From Petunia secreta (taxonomy: Eukaryota; Streptophyta; Magnoliopsida; Solanales; Solanaceae): 64,000 nt of DNA. The DNA lies in assembly GCA_029990175.1 (NCBI GenBank), contig JARKIP010000005.1:33985501-34049500 (forward strand). Reading direction: 5' to 3'. A program made the position numbers and the translations under genes. Below the pieces are notes generated by a model. That model did no database searches. It saw only the letters and a program-made list of their open reading frames with translations, and was not told the origin of the DNA. Below, one piece after another: positions 19,728 to 30,263 of this stretch. Numbering within the stretch: the first letter of the stretch is position 1; each line of letters begins with the position of its first letter.

Positions 19728-20761
19728 ATGGGTGGAAACGATGACAAAAGCATTGAGAAGCCCGAGTTGTCGTTAGCCGATCTCATGGCTGCGATACAAG
19801 GCATCAGTGCCGAAGTAAGAGGAGTGAGTGCTCGAGTAGCTAACCTCGAGCAGGGAAGTGCGTCCGTGGCCAAAAATGGGTCCGGCGCTGGAACGAGCGA
19901 ATCCACTCCGATGAAACCTGAGCTGTATGCTGAGCTTCTTCGACAACATCAGTTGACGAGTGAAGCAATTCGAAGAGAGCTTAACTTGGGCAATTCCCAA
20001 GCACAACAAAACTTGGGCAATCCCCAAGCTGCTTATCAAAACTTGGGCATTCCCCGAGGAGAAAGAATGCCACCTCCAGTGGCCCAAAGAGATCTTGGAG
20101 CCGTTGCCGAGGAGGTTGATGAAGAGGGATTTCCCGAGGACGAATATGAGCGTGAGCTGCCATTCGCTCAACGAAGACAAGCTCACCGAGGTCGTGGAAA
20201 TTTCCGAGGTCGAGGCCGAGGCGCAAATGTTGAAAGAAATATTGAGCGTGAGGCTAATGATCGAGAAGATGAGTTTCCCGAACAGGCTAGAGTTGTTCGA
20301 GACTCAAATTTGAACAGTGTCAAGATCACTATTCCACCCTTTAAAGGAACTAGTGATCCCGATGAGTATCTTGAATGGAAGCTTAAAATGGAGCGCATCT
20401 TTGAAACATATGAGATGACCGATGAGAGAAAAGCTGCCCATGCCATTGCTTCGTTCGAAGCTTATGCATCAACATGGTGGGAATCTGACAAGAGACATAG
20501 ACGAAGGAATGACTATCCAGTAGTCACTACCTGGCCACAGTTGATGAGAGCGATGGATGGTAAGTACTTGAGTGCCAAGTACAGGCAGACTCAAATGCAA
20601 AAGCTCTATGAGTTAAAGCAAGGGTCCAAGTCTGTCCAAGAGTACCACGATGAGTTCGAAAAGGTTCGATTGAATCTTGATCTGGTCGAAGACGAAGAGC
20701 AAGCCATTATCAGATTCAAAAATGGCTTGGCTAGGGATGTGTCATCTCAGTTGAGACTCCA
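19728..20761 (+). pseudogene. gag: D gag, N-terminal part
   Basis: From ATG 19728; the in-frame TTG upstream lies in the acceptor-like sequence. Encodes gag with a repeated LGNPQ/LGIPR segment, an Arg/Gly-rich stretch, and the capsid-like block (NSVKITIPPFKG, TWWESDKR, LYELKQGSK). Open until H splits it after the SQLRL motif; it resumes at 32038. Confidence 0.9.
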
Positions 20762-21570
20762 TGATGCAGGGCAAAATACGCGGAAGCTAAACAAAACTAT
20801 AAACGAGCGGAAGCAAGTAAAGGATAACAAGAAATCGAGACTAGGAAGGCAAGAAAGTAGAAGAAAGAATCGAATTCAATTTACTAACGTTAATTGAATT
20901 CAAAAGGGAGAAGGGAAACTCGAACCTTACAATGGAATCAAACTAGGTGTCGATCTCCATAGGTTCCAAGTCGAGACATACACGAGCCTCGGGCTCAAAC
21001 AAGAAGGGCTCGGCCTCTTCAATGTTCTCTCTCAATTCTATCTTCTAAACAATGACTAACTTCTGAATGAAATGGCTAAGGGAAGCTTATATAGTTTTCC
21101 CATACATAAATGTGAAATGACTAAAAGCCCCTAGGTCTAGTTAATACATTAGAATCACTTAGGGACAAAATAGGAATTACACCTCAAAAACTAGTCTTCA
21201 ATTGGCCCGTAAGTAGGCGCCCCGCCTAGCCAGAAGAGGCGCCCCGCCTGGACACCATACAGAGAACCAGGCGCTCCACCACCATAGAGTAGGCGGTCCG
21301 CCCATTGCACAGGGGCGGTCCGCCCAGTGCAGATCCAGAGAGGCTTCCAAAAGTGGGCGGTCCGCCCATCAAAGTAGGCGCTCCGCCTATTGCTATGGGC
21401 TCTTGAAATGCTTCAAATTGTGTCCCTCGAGCCTCTCCTTTGGTGCTTAGGTGCTCCTCCTTCCTTGGCGCTCCGATGCATGATCTTCAAGACGTTTCCG
21501 GAGCCCTTAACTTGCAACCTTTGTGCTATTCAAGCTTGGTTCTTGATGGTGGCCAATTTGCCCGGCATCA
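20762..21570 (-). repeat. H 3' LTR (809 bp)
   Basis: Plus-strand ends TGATGCAGGGCAAA and TTTGCCCGGCATCA are inverted over 14 bp with one mismatch. Palindromes AGGCGCCCCGCCT and GGGCGGTCCGCCC lie at 21210-21390. Confidence 0.92.
21210..21390. repeat. H 3' LTR palindrome array
   Basis: Six or more units with arms GGCG/CGCC and centres CCC, GTC or CTC. The right LTR carries the same array at 31680-31860 and the leader a shorter one at 30637-30742. Confidence 0.75.
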
Positions 21571-21606
21571 TCCTCCCCTTCTTGAAAGGATTTCGTCCTC
21601 GAAATC
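21571..21606 (-). promoter_or_regulatory. H polypurine tract and inverted repeat (non-coding)
   Basis: Sense: GATTTCG-AGGA-CGAAATC then CTTTCAAGAAGGGGAGGA. Here it lies about 50 bases beyond the X stop codon (21656), so its conservation is not explained by protein coding. Confidence 0.75.
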
Positions 21607-21655
21607 GAACCATCAAAACCTACAATCAAAACAAGCACAACAAAAACTTCCTACT

Positions 21656-21722
21656 TCACAAGTAGGTTAGCTTAACAAGAATAAGTGCAAGTGGTGTGGA
21701 AAACACACTCTTGTGATAGAGC
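21656..21722 (-). CDS. H protein X, C-terminal tail cut off by element I
   Basis: Continuation of the X frame beyond the I insertion: it encodes the rest of the IDAWLYHKSVF motif and a short hydrophobic end, with TGA at 21656-21658. In the present genome this tail is separated from the main frame (27412-30263). Confidence 0.7.
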
Positions 21723-21884
21723 CAAGTGTCACGGACGCGGATGATGTGGCGTTCTCTATGCGAAATAATTGCCACCAAAGAGGCTCATTGTATATATGAT
21801 ATGGTTAACCTCTGGAACTTTCTAGATTTCTCTAGAATTCTCTAGGATTGTGTAGGAATCCCTCTTGTACTCTAGAGAAGTATA

Positions 21885-22020
21885 GAACCTTCTAGAGATA
21901 TGTAGAGAACTCTAGGGAACCCTAGTTATTCTAGAAACTTCTAGAGATATATAGAGAACTCTAGGGAACCCTAGTTACTCTAGAAACTTCTAGAGATATG
22001 TAGAGAACTCTAGGGAACTC
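21885..22020. repeat. I LTR short tandem repeats
   Basis: Three near-identical units of about 45-50 bp containing CTTCTAGAGATAT-TAGAGAACTCTAGGGAA in two halves. Present in both LTRs. Possibly promoter elements; function not shown. Confidence 0.7.
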
Positions 22021-22079
22021 TAGCTATCTTGGGTTTCTCCACAAAGTTCTAGATAATTCTTTAAGGGACTCCACCCATG

Positions 22080-22087
22080 TATAAATA
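22080..22087 (+). promoter_or_regulatory. I LTR TATA box
   Basis: ATGTATAAATAGGAG, a strong plant TATA box about 190 bp from the LTR end. Confidence 0.7.
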
Positions 22088-22274
22088 GGAGTCCCCTCCT
22101 CATTTGTAACCCACTCAACAACACATTCTTACAATCAATATAAGAGCTTAAGTTCTCTTCAAGTGTTCTTCTCTTGAGTTCTAAGAGAGAGTTCGAGTGA
22201 AAGGCTGCTTAAGAACGGTTCTTAAGGCCGCACGAGTAAGGAGTTGCTAAAGTCTTCTCTTAACCCGTGACAAG

Positions 22275-22286
22275 TGGTATCAGAGC
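22275..22286 (+). promoter_or_regulatory. I primer-binding site, initiator tRNA-Met
   Basis: TGGTATCAGAGC two bases after the 5' LTR. Confidence 0.9.
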
Positions 22287-22318
22287 CTCGGTTTCCGTCC
22301 AAGCAAACAACCGAGATC

Positions 22319-25300
22319 ATGGCTGGCACATCTGAAACCGATGTCACTCACGTTGAGGAGGTGAGGAAGGAGAGGCGTGGCCGCGCAAGCTCTAAGGACA
22401 TAATGTCCACCATTGAGGGGGAGGTGTCTAAGTTCCGGGAGTCCATGGGGAGCATGCAAGACGACCTGGAAGGCACCAAGGAAAGCATCGAGGAGCTAAA
22501 GTCCACGGTGGACGACCTCCGGGAGGAGATGCAAGGAGCCCTTAATGTTGCGATGGATAGCTTGAGCAAGCGCGGGGACGAGCGGGATGATGCTCTGGAA
22601 GCTATGCTCACGTCTCTGGTAGCACGGATGGATAGGCTCGAGGGAGAGCTTCGAGCACTCGCTAGGGGAGGCGTTGTTGCTCCCTTAGCACCGCGTCAGG
22701 ATGCCCCAAAGCCCAAGGAGTTCAAGGGCTCAAGGTCGGCAAAGGATGTCGACAACTTCTTATGGCACATGGAGCAATACTTTGGAGCAATCGGCATGGT
22801 GGACGATGCGTCTAAGGTAAGTACTGCTTCTATGTACTTAGCTGACATTGCTTTGTTATGGTGGCGTCGACGGAGTGACGGCCGCTATGGAGCACCTATC
22901 AACACTTGGGAGGATTTCCAACAAGCCTTCCGTCAGCAATTCTACCCCGAGTATGCAGAGGATGAAGCTCGGGCGAAGCTCCGACGCCTTGAACAAAAAG
23001 GCGAGATCAAGGAGTACGTAAGAGCTTTCTCGGAGCTGATGTTGCAAATCCCAAGCTTGAGCGAGAGTGAGGCATTCTTCCAATTCATGGACGGCCTCAA
23101 GCCATGGGTGAAGATGGAGCTGCAACGCCGAGGAGTTCAAGACCTCATGAAGGCAATGTCCACCGCTGAGAGTTTGATCGAGTTCAAGAAGGTGGACAAG
23201 TCCGAGTCCAAGTCCCATGGCAAGGGATCTAGTGGGGGAGTGGATAAGGATAAGGGCAAACACGTGAGCCGGCCAAGCCACAAGCCAAACTTCAACAAGG
23301 AGAAGCATGCCCAGGGAGGTGAAACCAGCCAAAAGAAGGATCGCCCCTCACCCAAGTGCTTTATATGTGATGGGCCGCATTATGCACGGGAGTGTCCTAA
23401 GCGCTCTAAGCTGACCGCTCTCGCCAAGGAGTGCGACCAGGAGCGAGAGGAAATCCGCCTTGGTGCCATGCGCACGCTAAACGCCGTTAAGACCCGCAAG
23501 GCCAAGGGGGACAAGGGACTAATGTTCGTGGATGTAGAGGTCGCGGGGAAGTCCATGAGCGCACTCGTTGACACTGGTGCGACCAATCTCTTCATCAAGG
23601 AGGAGATTGCCAATGAGTTGGGGGTGAAGATGGAAGGAGCGGGATGGCTCAAGACTGTCAACTCTAAGGAGATCCGGACATGTGGAGTGGCAAAGGATGT
23701 GGAGATCCGCCTAGGCCAATGGAAGGGACGGGAAGCCATTGAGGTAATTCCACTCGATGACTACGACTTTGTAGTTGGTCTTGATTTCCTTGACAGGATC
23801 AATGCCCTAGTCATCCCATTCGCTGATTGCTTATGCATACTCGACACACGGTGTCAATGTGTCGTACCCGTCAAGAGGATGGCGGGGAACACGCCGAGAA
23901 TGCTCTCGGCTATGCAACTCTCCAAGGGAGTGAAGAAGGGCGAGATGACAATCCTTGCCACTTTGAAGAGTGAAGAATCAAGCCAAGAGGAGGAAGTCCC
24001 TAAGGAAGTGGCACAAGTGCTTGACACCTTTCAGGATGTGATGCCCAAGGAACTTCCGAAGAAGCTGCCACCAAAGAGGGAAGTTGATCACCGGATCGAG
24101 CTGGTGCCAGAAGCTCGTCCGCCTGCCATGGCCCCTTACCGCATGGCACCTCCTGAGTTAGAGGAATTGAGGAGGCAACTTAAGGAGTTACTCAGTGCTG
24201 GGTTTATCCAGCCATCCAAGTCCCCATATGGCGCACCCGTTCTCTTTCAAAGGAAGCACGATGGGTCACTAAGAATGTGCATCGACTACAGGGCGCTCAA
24301 CAAACTCACCATTAAGAACAAGTACCCTATCCCACTCATCGCTGACTTGTTCGACCAGCTAGGGGGAGCAAGGTGGTTCACCAAGCTGGACTTACGCTCA
24401 GGATACTACCAAGTACGGATCGCCGAGGAAGATGTGCCAAAGACGGCGTGTGTGACCCGCTATGGAGCCTATGAATTCCTGGTGATGCCGTTCGGGCTTA
24501 CAAATGCGCCAGCTACGTTCTGCACATTGATGAATAAGGTACTACAACCCTTCCTTGATCAATTTGTGGTTGTGTATCTCGATGACATCGTGGTGTATAG
24601 CCGGACGCTGGAAGAGCATATTGAGCACTTGAGACAAGTCTTTCAAGTCCTTAGGGACAACCAACTCTTTGTGAAGAAAGAAAAGTGCTCATTTGCCCAA
24701 AAGGAAGTCCCATTCCTTGGCCACATCGTAGGAGGCGGCCATGTCCGAATGGACCCTAACAAGGTGCGAGCTATCGTGGAGTGGGAGGCGCCGACCAAGG
24801 TAACCGAGTTAAGATCTTTTCTCGGGTTGGCTAACTATTATCGCAGGTTCGTGCGTGACTACTCAAAGATCACCACACCACTCACGGACTTGCTTAAGAA
24901 GGGGAACCGATGGGAGTGGTCGGTGAAATGCCAGGCGGCATTCGATCAATTGAAGCAGGCCATTACAAAAGAGCCGGTGTTGGCACTGCCTGACTACTCC
25001 AAGCCTTATGAAGTACACACAGATGCTTCCGACTTCGCCATTGGAGGGGTGCTGATGCAAGAGGGACACCCGGTGGCATTCGAGAGTCGAAAGTTGAATG
25101 ACACGGAGCGGCGCTACACGGTACAAGAGAAGGAGATGACCGCGGTGGTGCATTGTCTTCGTACTTGGAGACACTACCTTTTGGGGACGCCATTTGTTGT
25201 CAAGACCGACAACATTGCCACAAGCTACTTCCAAACACAAAAGAAGTTGTCACCCAAGCAAGCTCGTTGGCAAGATTTCCTGGCAGAGTTCGACTTTGTG

Positions 25301-26854
25301 CTGGAGTATAAGCCTGGAAAGGCAAACTCAGTTGCAGATGCACTTAGTCGCAAGGTGGAGCTTGCTAGCATAAGCAGCCCTGGGAGTCCCCTGATCGACC
25401 GCATCAAAGAAGGGTTGCAACATGATCCAACCGCGAAGGCCCTTTGCCAACATGCTCAAGAAGGCAAGACGCGGAGATTCTGGTGGGAGGATGGGCTACT
25501 CTTCACCAAGGGCCAACGCATATATGTACCACAACATGGCAAGTTACGCAAGGAGATCATCCATGAATGCCATGATTCAAAATGGGCGGGTCATCCTGGC
25601 ATTCATCGCACAATGGCATTGGTGGAAGATCGCTACTATTGGCCGAATATGCGCGACGATGTGGAGGCATATGTCAAGACTTGTCTTGTTTGCCAACAAG
25701 ACAAGGTAGAAAATCACTTACCGGCGGGACTTTTGGAGCCACTACCTATCCCGGAGCGACCATGGGAGAGTCTCTCTATGGATTTCATTGTGAATTTGCC
25801 AAAGTCCGAAGGGTGTCGGACGATTATGGTGGTAGTGGACAGGTTCTCCAAGTATGCCACGTTTATCCCGGCATCGAAGCATTGCCCGGCAGAAGAAGCT
25901 GCAAAACTTTTCCTCAAGCACGTGGTCAAGTATTGGGGAGTGCCGCAGACGATTGTGAGCGACCGAGACCCGCGCTTCACTGGGAGATTTTGGACAGAGT
26001 TATTCAAGCTATTAGGGTCCGAGCTTAACTTCTCAACCAGCCTTCATCCCCAAACTGATGGACAAACGGAGAGGGTGAATGCTTTGTTGGAGCTCTACTT
26101 ACGGCACTATGTAAGTACCACTCAAACCAACTGGGCTAAGTTGCTTGATATTGCCCAATTTTCATATAACTTGCAGCGAAGTGAGTCCACCGGGAGAAGC
26201 CCGTTTGAGATAGTGACGGGACAGCAACCACTCACTCCGAGTGCGATTGCTTCGGGTTATAAGGGACGTAGTCCAGCTGCGTTCAAGTTCGCCAAGTCTT
26301 GGCATGAAGAGGCGGACTTAGCACGCTCTTGTCTTCAAAAAGCAGCCAAGAGAATGAAAAAATGGGCAGATAACAAGAGGCGTCATGTGGAATATCAAGT
26401 GGGCGACTTCGTCTTGGCTAAGCTTCACCAAGTCCTTCGGTATAAGGACGTGCACAAGGGTCTCCTCCGGAGATATGAGGGGCCTTTCAGAGTTCTTAAG
26501 AAGGTAGGCAAGGTGGCCTACAAACTTGAGCTCCCTCCCAAGCTCAAGTTACACCCCGTGTTTCACGTGAGTATGCTAAAGCCATATCACGGGGATGAGG
26601 ATGATCCAACAAGGAACGAGAGTACGAGGGCACCTATCGGGAAGAAGGTCTCTTACGATCGAGATGCTGAAACCATCATTGCCGATCGAGTCATTCGTGA
26701 GAGACATTGCAAGCCGCGAAGAGAATACCTCATCAAGTGGAAGGGGCTACCCGAGAGCGAGGCAAGTTGGGAGCCGGAGGAAGCTCTTTGGCAGTTTCAC
26801 GACCAACTTGAGAAGTTTCATGCCGAAGACGCGACGAGGGCGTCGCGAGACTAA
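22319..26854 (+). CDS. gag-pol: I gag-pol polyprotein with chromodomain (intact)
   Basis: ATG 22319 gives 1511 codons; an in-frame GTG at 22274 overlaps the primer site and is unlikely. Order: coiled-coil-like gag N-terminus, gag core (LLWWRRR), CCHC knuckle (CFICDGPHYARECP, about residue 347), protease (VDTGAT, about 418), reverse transcriptase (YLDDIVVYS, about 753), RNase H (HTDASD, about 902), integrase zinc-binding segment (about 1090-1130) and DDE residues about D1155, D1215, E1251 with the expected 35-residue spacing. The C-terminus (about 1458-1501; REYLIKWKGLPESEASWEPE) is a chromodomain, which in chromoviruses steers integration by binding modified histones. No lesion seen. Confidence 0.95.
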   Translation: MAGTSETDVTHVEEVRKERRGRASSKDIMSTIEGEVSKFRESMGSMQDDLEGTKESIEELKSTVDDLREEMQGALNVAMDSLSKRGDERDDALEAMLTSLVARMDRLEGELRALARGGVVAPLAPRQDAPKPKEFKGSRSAKDVDNFLWHMEQYFGAIGMVDDASKVSTASMYLADIALLWWRRRSDGRYGAPINTWEDFQQAFRQQFYPEYAEDEARAKLRRLEQKGEIKEYVRAFSELMLQIPSLSESEAFFQFMDGLKPWVKMELQRRGVQDLMKAMSTAESLIEFKKVDKSESKSHGKGSSGGVDKDKGKHVSRPSHKPNFNKEKHAQGGETSQKKDRPSPKCFICDGPHYARECPKRSKLTALAKECDQEREEIRLGAMRTLNAVKTRKAKGDKGLMFVDVEVAGKSMSALVDTGATNLFIKEEIANELGVKMEGAGWLKTVNSKEIRTCGVAKDVEIRLGQWKGREAIEVIPLDDYDFVVGLDFLDRINALVIPFADCLCILDTRCQCVVPVKRMAGNTPRMLSAMQLSKGVKKGEMTILATLKSEESSQEEEVPKEVAQVLDTFQDVMPKELPKKLPPKREVDHRIELVPEARPPAMAPYRMAPPELEELRRQLKELLSAGFIQPSKSPYGAPVLFQRKHDGSLRMCIDYRALNKLTIKNKYPIPLIADLFDQLGGARWFTKLDLRSGYYQVRIAEEDVPKTACVTRYGAYEFLVMPFGLTNAPATFCTLMNKVLQPFLDQFVVVYLDDIVVYSRTLEEHIEHLRQVFQVLRDNQLFVKKEKCSFAQKEVPFLGHIVGGGHVRMDPNKVRAIVEWEAPTKVTELRSFLGLANYYRRFVRDYSKITTPLTDLLKKGNRWEWSVKCQAAFDQLKQAITKEPVLALPDYSKPYEVHTDASDFAIGGVLMQEGHPVAFESRKLNDTERRYTVQEKEMTAVVHCLRTWRHYLLGTPFVVKTDNIATSYFQTQKKLSPKQARWQDFLAEFDFVLEYKPGKANSVADALSRKVELASISSPGSPLIDRIKEGLQHDPTAKALCQHAQEGKTRRFWWEDGLLFTKGQRIYVPQHGKLRKEIIHECHDSKWAGHPGIHRTMALVEDRYYWPNMRDDVEAYVKTCLVCQQDKVENHLPAGLLEPLPIPERPWESLSMDFIVNLPKSEGCRTIMVVVDRFSKYATFIPASKHCPAEEAAKLFLKHVVKYWGVPQTIVSDRDPRFTGRFWTELFKLLGSELNFSTSLHPQTDGQTERVNALLELYLRHYVSTTQTNWAKLLDIAQFSYNLQRSESTGRSPFEIVTGQQPLTPSAIASGYKGRSPAAFKFAKSWHEEADLARSCLQKAAKRMKKWADNKRRHVEYQVGDFVLAKLHQVLRYKDVHKGLLRRYEGPFRVLKKVGKVAYKLELPPKLKLHPVFHVSMLKPYHGDEDDPTRNESTRAPIGKKVSYDRDAETIIADRVIRERHCKPRREYLIKWKGLPESEASWEPEEALWQFHDQLEKFHAEDATRASRD

Positions 26855-26865
26855 GTGGGGGAGAA
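26854..26865 (+). promoter_or_regulatory. I polypurine tract
   Basis: AGTGGGGGAGAA between the stop codon and the 3' LTR. Confidence 0.75.
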
Positions 26866-27411
26866 TGTCACGGACGCGGATGATGTGGCGTTCTCTATGC
26901 GAAATAATTGCCACCAAAGAGGCTCATTGTATATATGATATGGTTAACCTCTGGAACTTTCTAGATTTCTCTAGAATTCTCTAGGATTGTGTAGGAATCC
27001 CTCTTGTACTCTAGAGAAGTATAGAACCTTCTAGAGATATGTAGAGAACTCTAGGGAACCCTAGTTATTCTAGAAACTTCTAGAGATATATAGAGAACTC
27101 TAGGGAACCCTAGTTACTCTAGAAACTTCTAGAGATATGTAGAGAACTCTAGGGAACTCTAGCTATCTTGGGTTTCTCCACAAAGTTCTAGATAATTCTT
27201 TAAGGGACTCCACCCATGTATAAATAGGAGTCCCCTCCTCATTTGTAACCCACTCAACAACACATTCTTACAATCAATATAAGAGCTTAAGTTCTCTTCA
27301 AGTGTTCTTCTCTTGAGTTCTAAGAGAGAGTTCGAGTGAAAGGCTGCTTAAGAACGGTTCTTAAGGCCGCACGAGTAAGGAGTTGCTAAAGTCTTCTCTT
27401 AACCCGTGACA
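26866..27411 (+). repeat. I 3' LTR (546 bp)
   Basis: Same length and ends as the 5' LTR; no difference noticed. The present X frame of H reads a few codons into it and stops. Confidence 0.95.
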
Positions 27412-30263
27412 CAAGCATCAATACCCAATAAAAAGTGTATGTCCCCGAAGGAGACAACAAGGCCTTGGCTCGACAAGAACAAGCACCCAATTTCAAAACA
27501 AGCAAAGAGATCAAAGTCATGCAATATGTAGCAATCAAATGTCCTATGACCCCTAAGCTTACCACCAACACACCAAGCCTTCAAATCGAGTTTATCACAA
27601 TGTGACACATCGGCTTTGGCATGTTTAACACTCAAGGTGTGCTCAACATATGGGATGGAGTAAGTGAAATAGTTCAATTCACAACTAACATCGACCACTC
27701 CACTCCCCTTCTTAAGAGCGTTCTTACACACACCGAGAGGTACCTCCTCACCTCCAAATATTCCTCCAAGACAACCCTCGTCACTAGACAAACTCCCAAG
27801 GGAGGTCTCAAACAAAGGATTATCTATAGAGTTAGGCATTCCAATCCATGGAGGTCCAAACTCACACCCTACTCTAGTTTGATACAATTCACCATTTTCA
27901 TTGAAGTTGCCCTCATACAAAGGATTAGTATAGGTACACTTCTCAAGTTCATTAGCAAGCAAAGGTGAAGTTCTCAAACTAGGGACCACATCTAAACTTG
28001 AGGAGCCATCGAACACAAGTCGATCTATCTCATTCTCAAGAGACTCCTCAAGGTTACAACCTTCCTCACTACGACACAAGAAACCACCACTATCAAATAA
28101 ACAATCAAAGGGAAGAATAGGATAATCATGCAATTCATCTTCTCCTTTATCAAACATGGGTGGGGTGTCATAACAAGGTCCACAAATAAGGTCAACTTCA
28201 ACATTTTCACTAAAGAGAGGTTCAATAAAAACCGAGCTCACATCATGATGTGGCTTTTCAACCCTCTCAACTAGTGGTTCGTTTTCACACACAAGTTGAC
28301 CCAAAGGCTCTACGCTAGTTGCAAACACATTATAGTCATGCAAATCATCAACTAGCCTAGAGTTTTCACTAACAACATCACAAGACAAGGAAGTTTCATG
28401 CTCAAGGAGGGAAGAACTAACACATACCGTTGAAGTGTCATGAATGTCTCCACCTTGTAGCTCACATTCGGCATCTCCTTCACCTTGTCTTTCCATCTTG
28501 GAACATGGTTGAGGCTCCATCGGTTTGCCTCCAAGAATACCTACACAAGTACTCAAACAAGTAGAAGAAAAAGATAAAGGGTTAAGGTTAGAATAAGGGG
28601 TGTCCTCACTCTCAATTTTTCTTTTTCCCTCTTTCTTTTCCCTCATTTTCTTTTCAAGGTCGGGTGTAGATTCGGGTGGTGACAACCCACTCACATCACT
28701 CATCACAATCTCTCCTTTTTCCACTCGAGAGTTGTCACCGGTCGCTCCCTTACTCCTCTCTATCTTTTGTCTCTCAAATTCGGGTGAATTGGGACGAGGC
28801 CCAAGAATACCCATAGCGGGAGTAGGTGGACTTTTCACGTCAACCCAGAATCTAGGACTAGGAGACTCATCACTTGATGTCTCCTTCTTCTTCATTGGTG
28901 AACCACTCGGCTTTGGAAGTGGCTTCGGGCTCACCTTGTTGACATTTGTCAACTCTTTTATAGCACTAGTCCCACCACTTCTTGTAATTGTAGGACTCCT
29001 TGATTGCTCAATTTTACCCATGGAATGAAGATCTCGCTCCTTGCTCCTTTGCATTGCCAAAGAAGGTGCAATAGTAGGCACTTGGCCCCTTGCCCGATAA
29101 GGCACAAAGTCATAAACCCTTTGCCCTATGCTCACAAGATACGCATCCTTCATAGCACTATGTCGCACACTCTTGTCTTGCAACCATGGCTCACCTAGCC
29201 AAACATCAACATGTTGCATTGGATACACATCACACCACACATAACTACTATAATTCCTATGAGATAGAAGTACCCGAGCCTCCTTGGAAACCCACACTCC
29301 CTCATACTCATAAGGACTCTCTAGCTTACGGCATGGTATCCTCAATTTATCAACCAAAGAGGTGCTAATGCAATTAGCATCGGTATCATCAATTTTGAGC
29401 AAGTAACCTCCAATACCATTTACCCCAACAACAAACCTTCTTCTACCCAAGTTTCCTAGAGATGCACCCAAGAAAGAACTTGAATGCCCACGAGTGTCAA
29501 CACCAACAACTTGGGTCTTCCTTATCTCTCCACTAGTGGCAACACCACTAGAACATTCTCCTCTTCCCGTCACTCTTCCAACATTAGCAATGTTGTTGGA
29601 AGTCAAGGAAGGAACCTCGCCATGGAACCCATAAGTGCCTCTCGCCTTGGTCCCATAGCCCATAGTACTACTCCTACTACAACCATCCACGCCCCTCACG
29701 GCATACAACCCCTTTGTAGCAAAAGCAACACCATCTATCATACCATCCTCCACATGGGAATTAGAAGCAATAGGTCGCTTAGCGTACCTAGAAGATGCAA
29801 GCTTCTTCTTTCCCACGGAACAACCACCACCACCTCCCATACTAATGGAAGGTCCTCTACTACTCCCTTGTACTCCACTAGCAACACCAAGAGAAGATGC
29901 AAATGAATAATTCATATACTCAACCTCATCATCAACTCTATCTAGGTCACTATCAACATTATCAAAATCTTCACAAGAAGAGTAAGTAGGATCTATGTAC
30001 CTTGAAGCGTCACCATCTTCATTTTCTTGACTAGAAGCATAAGGATCAACACATTCATCTTCATGGGCCTCATAGTCTTCATCAATCTCACGATCATCAT
30101 AGTGAACCGCTTCATCTTCATAGGAGCCATGGTTTCCGTCATCATAGTAATGGCCATCATCACCCTCGTAGGAACCATAGTCTCCATCATCACCATACGA
30201 GTCATAGCAACTCGCATCATCGCCACATGAGCCATAATTTACTCCATCATCAACGTCCGACAT
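27412..30263 (-). CDS. H protein X (pseudo-protease protein of a non-autonomous element)
   Basis: Long open frame, about 950 codons from ATG 30263 to the I insertion; a TTG further upstream is less likely. N-terminus (to about 29940) is acidic and rich in Tyr, Asp, Gly and Ser (repeated DDGDYGSY-like units), then Ser/Gly-rich. About 29072-29415 resembles the gag-pol protease: the WLGEPW block aligns with FGRPWQ, but the catalytic Asp-Ser-Gly is replaced by IDDTDAN. The rest shares motifs with C and J (KIERSKG, HDVSS-FIEPL, CYDTPP-FD, LEESLE). No CCHC, RT or integrase. I cut it in the terminal IDAW motif. The uninterrupted length suggests recent selection or recent copying. Function unknown. 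Confidence 0.8.

Larger units (their letters stand above)
21727..22272 (+). repeat. I 5' LTR (546 bp)
   Basis: TGTCACGG...CCGTGACA, a perfect 8-bp inverted terminus. Rich in short repeats of TCTAGA/CTAGGGAAC type, about three tandem units around 21885-22020. TATAAATA at 22080-22087. Confidence 0.95.
21727..27411 (+). mobile_element. Element I: intact Galadriel-like chromovirus
   Basis: 5685 bp inserted near the C-terminus of H's X frame with a 4-bp duplication CAAG (21723-21726, 27412-27415). LTRs 21727-22272 and 26866-27411 are 546 bp each, with no difference seen. Primer site, a 32-base leader, a single polyprotein with a C-terminal chromodomain, then a polypurine tract. RT and RNase H motifs and LTR ends differ from the CRM elements and recall the Galadriel lineage. 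Youngest and deepest layer of the nest. Confidence 0.93.

Noticed and set aside
22274..22318. GTG start for the element I polyprotein
   Set aside because: It overlaps the primer-binding site and is not an ATG; ATG 22319 follows directly and begins the gag-like sequence.
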